64,000 bases of DNA from Arthrobacter sp. Leaf141 (GTDB taxonomy: Bacteria > Actinomycetota > Actinomycetes > Actinomycetales > Micrococcaceae). The stretch is taken from NCBI RefSeq assembly GCF_001424565.1, contig NZ_LMOL01000013.1:329-64328 (forward strand), in the 5' to 3' direction. The translations under genes were made by a program, and so were the position numbers. Each line of letters opens with the position of its first letter. The stretch's first letter is position 1. The notes beneath the pieces were generated by a model. That model made no database searches, was not told the origin of the DNA, and worked only from the letters and a program-made list of their open reading frames with translations. Of this stretch, positions 60,755 to 64,000 are shown piece by piece.

Positions 60755-61860
60755 TTGCACTTTTGATCGGTGCGGGCCTTGCCCTGCTGTTCGCCCTCGT
60801 AGGGACCCCACTTTTCATCCGGCTCCTGGTGCGCCGCGGCTACGGCCAGTTCATCCGTGATGACGGACCCACCTCGCACCACACCAAGCGCGGCACGCCC
60901 ACCATGGGCGGCACCGTAGTGGTCGCGGCCGTGCTCCTGAGCTACGGGCTCACGCACCTCATCATGCTGATGATGAACCCCGACTCGCCCGGACCGTCAG
61001 CGTCCGCCCTGATCCTGCTCTTCCTGATGGTGGGCATGGGACTGGTGGGCTTCCTGGACGACTTCATCAAGATCTCGCGCCAACGCAGCCTGGGCCTGGA
61101 CGCCAAAGCCAAACTCATCCTCCAGGCCGCGGTGGGCATCATCTTCGCCGTCCTGGCACTGAACTTCCCGGATGAGAACGGGCTGACCCCGGCGTCGACC
61201 AAAATCTCCCTGGTGCGCGACCTGCCCTGGCTGGACCTTGCGTTCGGCGGCACCGTCCTGGGCGCCATCCTCTTTGTGGTCTGGTCCAACCTGATTGTCA
61301 CCGCCGCCACCAACGGCGTGAACCTCACTGACGGCCTCGACGGACTGGCAGCAGGCGCCTCCGTGATGGTCTTCGGGGCGTACACCCTCATGGGCATCTG
61401 GCAGAGCAACCAGGCCTGCGGCTCGCCCCGCGAGGCCGGCAGCGGCTGCTACTCCGTCCGTGACCCGCTGGACCTGGCGCTGCTGGCTGCCATCCTCAGC
61501 GCCGCCCTGGTGGGCTTCCTGTGGTGGAACACCTCACCGGCCAAAATCTTCATGGGGGACACCGGCTCCCTGGCCATCGGCGGTGCCGTTGCCGGCTTCG
61601 CCATCCTGTCCCGCACCGAACTGCTGCTGGGCATCATCGGTGGCCTCTTCGTCATCATCACCCTCTCTGTCATCATCCAGGTGGGCTACTTCAAAGCCAC
61701 TGGCGGCAAACGTGTCTTCAAGATGGCACCGCTGCAGCACCACTTCGAGCTCAAGGGCTGGGCGGAAGTCACAGTGGTGGTCCGCTTCTGGATCCTCTGC
61801 GGCCTGTTCGTCGCCGTAGGCCTGGGCATCTTCTACGCTGAATGGGTCGTGCTGCTGTGA
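60751..61860 (+). CDS. mraY: Phospho-N-acetylmuramoyl-pentapeptide transferase
   Basis: A 369-residue integral membrane enzyme with about ten TM segments that forms lipid I from UDP-MurNAc-pentapeptide and undecaprenyl phosphate. [29 protein letters not shown] (catalytic Asp pair) and [12 protein letters not shown] are diagnostic, with [12 protein letters not shown]. The GTG start overlaps the murF stop, and its TGA overlaps the murD GTG. Confidence 0.96.
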   Translation: MIALLIGAGLALLFALVGTPLFIRLLVRRGYGQFIRDDGPTSHHTKRGTPTMGGTVVVAAVLLSYGLTHLIMLMMNPDSPGPSASALILLFLMVGMGLVGFLDDFIKISRQRSLGLDAKAKLILQAAVGIIFAVLALNFPDENGLTPASTKISLVRDLPWLDLAFGGTVLGAILFVVWSNLIVTAATNGVNLTDGLDGLAAGASVMVFGAYTLMGIWQSNQACGSPREAGSGCYSVRDPLDLALLAAILSAALVGFLWWNTSPAKIFMGDTGSLAIGGAVAGFAILSRTELLLGIIGGLFVIITLSVIIQVGYFKATGGKRVFKMAPLQHHFELKGWAEVTVVVRFWILCGLFVAVGLGIFYAEWVVLL

Positions 61861-63419
61861 TCGTTTCCCCCCGGCTCAACTCCCTGGTCTCCTGGGACTC
61901 CGACTGGTCCGGACTGCGTGTTGCCGTCACCGGAATCGGCGTCTCCGGCTTCGCCGCGGCCGACACCCTGATCGAGCTCGGGGCCCGCGTGGTGGTGGTT
62001 GATGCCGCCACCAGCGAAACCGCCCTGGCCCAGGCCGACACGCTCCGGATCGTGGGCGCGGTGGATGTCCTGCTGGGTGAGGACGCCGTCACCAGCATTC
62101 CAAGGATCGACGGCGAACTGCCGGAACTGATTGTCACCTCGCCGGGCTGGCGTCCCGACCAGGCCCTGCTCGCCGCCGCAGCGCGCGCCCACATTCCGGT
62201 ATGGGGCGACGTTGAACTTGCCTGGCGGGTGCGGGTCCGCGAGGGCCGGAAGACCGCTGACTGGCTTGCCATCACCGGCACCAACGGCAAAACCACCACG
62301 GTGGGCCTGACTGAATCCATGCTGCGCGCCGCCGGCCTCAAGGCCCTCGCTGTAGGAAACGTGGGCACCCCCATCCTGGACGCGCTCCGGGACCCGGTGG
62401 AATATGACGTCCTTGCCGTTGAACTGTCCAGCTTCCAGCTGCACTGGGCCGAATCCCTGTCGCCCATCGCCAGCGTCTGCCTCAATGTCGCCGAGGACCA
62501 CGTGGACTGGCACGGCTCCTACGGCTCCTACCTGGCCGACAAAGCCAAAGTCTACGAACGCACCGTCAAAGCCTGCATCTACAACGCGGAACAGATCGAA
62601 ACCGAACGGATGGTGGAAAACGCCGACGTGGTTGAAGGCTGCCGCGCCGTGGGATTCACCACCGTCACCCCGGCCGTCAGCATGCTCGGTGTGGTGGAAG
62701 GGCTGCTGGTGGACCGTGCATTCATCGAAGGGCGCAGGGACAGCGCCGCGGAACTGGCTTCGATGAGCGACCTCGGCGAACTTGCACCCCGGCACATGGT
62801 GGCCAACGTCCTGGCCGCAGCCGGCCTGGTCCGGGCCTACGGCGTGGATCAGCAGGCGGTCCGCCAGGGCATCCGCGACTACGTCCCCGGTGACCACCGC
62901 ATCCAGCCCGTGGCCCGGCAGAACGGAATCCTCTGGATCAACGATTCCAAGGCCACCAACCCGCACGCCGCTGCCGCCTCCCTTGCAGCCTTCACCAACG
63001 TGGTGTGGATCGCCGGTGGCCTCTCCAAAGGCGTCAGCTATGACCACCTGGTCCGTGAGAACGCGAAGCGGCTCAAGGCTGTGGTGCTCATTGGAACCGA
63101 CACCTCGGCCCTCGTTGAGGCCCTCCGGCGACACGCGCCGGATGTCCCCATGATCCCCGCGCTGCCGGGTCACACTGAAGGGGTGCAGACTGCTGCGGCG
63201 GAGCGGACCCCTGGTCCGGCCGGCCCCGTGTCCGGGGAAGAGGTGATGTCCCTGGCCGTCGCGTCAGCAGCGCAGGTGGCCGTCTCCGGCGACACTGTGC
63301 TGATGGCCCCGGCAGCTGCTTCCATGGATCAGTTCTCTTCCTATGCTCACCGTGGCGGCGCCTTCATTGAAGCTGTCCGCGGGCTGGTGGAGGGGCAGGC
63401 CCGGACCGGCGAGGAGTAA
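61857..63419 (+). CDS. murD: UDP-N-acetylmuramoylalanine--D-glutamate ligase
   Basis: A 520-residue Mur ligase. The UDP-binding Rossmann region [17 protein letters not shown] is near the start, the ATP loop is [19 protein letters not shown], and [10 protein letters not shown] and [15 protein letters not shown] are diagnostic. GTG 61857 (GTGA overlap with mraY) is chosen over the upstream in-frame ATG 61842. Residues about 445-465 carry an extra Ala/Pro-rich insertion. It adds D-Glu at residue 2. Confidence 0.95.
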   Translation: MIVSPRLNSLVSWDSDWSGLRVAVTGIGVSGFAAADTLIELGARVVVVDAATSETALAQADTLRIVGAVDVLLGEDAVTSIPRIDGELPELIVTSPGWRPDQALLAAAARAHIPVWGDVELAWRVRVREGRKTADWLAITGTNGKTTTVGLTESMLRAAGLKALAVGNVGTPILDALRDPVEYDVLAVELSSFQLHWAESLSPIASVCLNVAEDHVDWHGSYGSYLADKAKVYERTVKACIYNAEQIETERMVENADVVEGCRAVGFTTVTPAVSMLGVVEGLLVDRAFIEGRRDSAAELASMSDLGELAPRHMVANVLAAAGLVRAYGVDQQAVRQGIRDYVPGDHRIQPVARQNGILWINDSKATNPHAAAASLAAFTNVVWIAGGLSKGVSYDHLVRENAKRLKAVVLIGTDTSALVEALRRHAPDVPMIPALPGHTEGVQTAAAERTPGPAGPVSGEEVMSLAVASAAQVAVSGDTVLMAPAAASMDQFSSYAHRGGAFIEAVRGLVEGQARTGEE

Positions 63420-63421
63420 CA

Positions 63422-64000
63422 ATGGTCAGCACGCCCACCCGGCCGCAGGTCAAAAAAAGCCAGGCCCGGAACCCCCAGGCCCGGCAGTCTCCGGCCGGAA
63501 CCCGGCAGGGCGCAGCGCCCAAAGCGGCAAAAACCGGTGCCACGGCCCGTCCGGCGGTATCCCTTCCCGGCCGGCTGCGGTCCGCCTACCGCAGGTTCTG
63601 GTCCGCCCTTGAAGGTACCGGTACGTCCCGGAACGGGTCCACGTATTACCTGATCCTCGGATCCACCCTGGCCCTGACAGCCATCGGGATCATGATGGTC
63701 CTGTCCGCGTCCAGCGTCGAATCCATTGCCGCCGGGAAATCGCCGTACGGCGACGCCCTGAAGCAGGGGGTGTTCGCGGCCATCGGCATGTTCACCATGT
63801 TTGTACTTTCCCGGATCAACGTGGTGTGGCTGAAACGCCTGGCGTGGCCAGGGGTAGGCGCCGCGGTGGTCCTGCTGGCCCTGGTCCAGGTAGTGGGCAG
63901 CGAAATCAACGGCAACAAAAACTGGATCGACCTGGGCGGCATCACGTTCCAGCCCTCAGAGGCCTCGAAACTGGCACTGGCGCTGTGGATGGCCACCGTG
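63422..64000 (+). CDS. ftsW: Peptidoglycan glycosyltransferase FtsW (N-terminal part, cut by window edge)
   Basis: 193 codons are present and run off the window. A basic, Gln/Ala/Pro-rich cytoplasmic N-terminus of about 65 residues precedes TM1 (LILGSTLALTAIGIMMVLSA). Further TM segments follow, then NKNWIDLGGITFQPSEASKL, the FtsW/RodA signature. It is the SEDS polymerase partner of FtsI. ATG 63422 is 2 bp after the murD stop. Confidence 0.93.
   Translation, partial: MVSTPTRPQVKKSQARNPQARQSPAGTRQGAAPKAAKTGATARPAVSLPGRLRSAYRRFWSALEGTGTSRNGSTYYLILGSTLALTAIGIMMVLSASSVESIAAGKSPYGDALKQGVFAAIGMFTMFVLSRINVVWLKRLAWPGVGAAVVLLALVQVVGSEINGNKNWIDLGGITFQPSEASKLALALWMATV

Overview
The window is high-GC, gene-dense DNA from an actinobacterium, most probably a member of the Micrococcaceae close to Arthrobacter or Pseudarthrobacter. 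The indications are frequent GTG and TTG starts, ATGA/GTGA gene overlaps, actinobacterial marker genes (garA, the FtsR-type MerR gene, bfn, pknL, an Rv2175c-like gene, a DUF3040 gene), and a MurE whose substrate motif does not look diaminopimelate-type. No phage, transposon, plasmid or CRISPR material is visible. Nearly everything is chromosomal core.

Layout. (1) 1-11190: a NlpC/P60-like gene, an Arg/Gly-rich TPR protein, a HAD phosphatase, a small protein, tlyA, nadK, recN, pyrG, an ADP-ribose Nudix gene and xerD. (2) 11205-16420: an accessory block with a membrane protein, an MTH1-like Nudix gene, and a DcuS/DcuR-type two-component system divergent from dctA. (3) 16595-24655: parA-scpA-scpB-rluB-tyrA-cmk-plsC-der, then tRNA-Pro(GGG). 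(4) 24677-31317: an ABC-F gene, nei, gcvH, garA, two MerR regulators flanking a bifunctional nuclease, and an orphan ParA. (5) 31621-43637: pyruvate carboxylase, an acyl-CoA ligase, a ROK sugar kinase, an ArsR-CDF metal operon, an Nramp transporter, an operon with two paralogous hydrolases, and an acyltransferase. (6) 43747-53185: aroG, the PASTA kinase gene pknL, a LysM/lytic transglycosylase gene, an Rv2175c-like DNA-binding protein, a polyprenyl synthase, a lipoprotein, dinB and a DUF3040 protein. (7) 53385-64000: the dcw cluster mraZ-rsmH-ftsL-ftsI-murE-murF-mraY-murD-ftsW. ftsW is cut by the window edge.

Themes. Cell-wall synthesis and division dominate (dcw cluster, PknL, LysM enzyme, FtsR-type regulator, ParA/ScpAB). 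Ser/Thr phosphosignalling links several parts: PknL carries four decapeptides with a Thr-x-x-Ile/Met pattern, GarA carries an FHA domain and a conserved phosphoacceptor motif, and the Rv2175c-like protein belongs to a known PknL substrate family. Central carbon and nitrogen genes (pyc, dctA, garA, gcvH) sit alongside. At least eight genes have a TAnnnT hexamer 6-8 nt before the start codon, which suggests leaderless transcription.

Gene order resembles three separated segments of the Mycobacterium tuberculosis chromosome (about Rv1692-1713, Rv1826-1830 and Rv2187-2154) joined together. This comparison is from memory. No homology search was run; domain calls rest on motifs read by eye.
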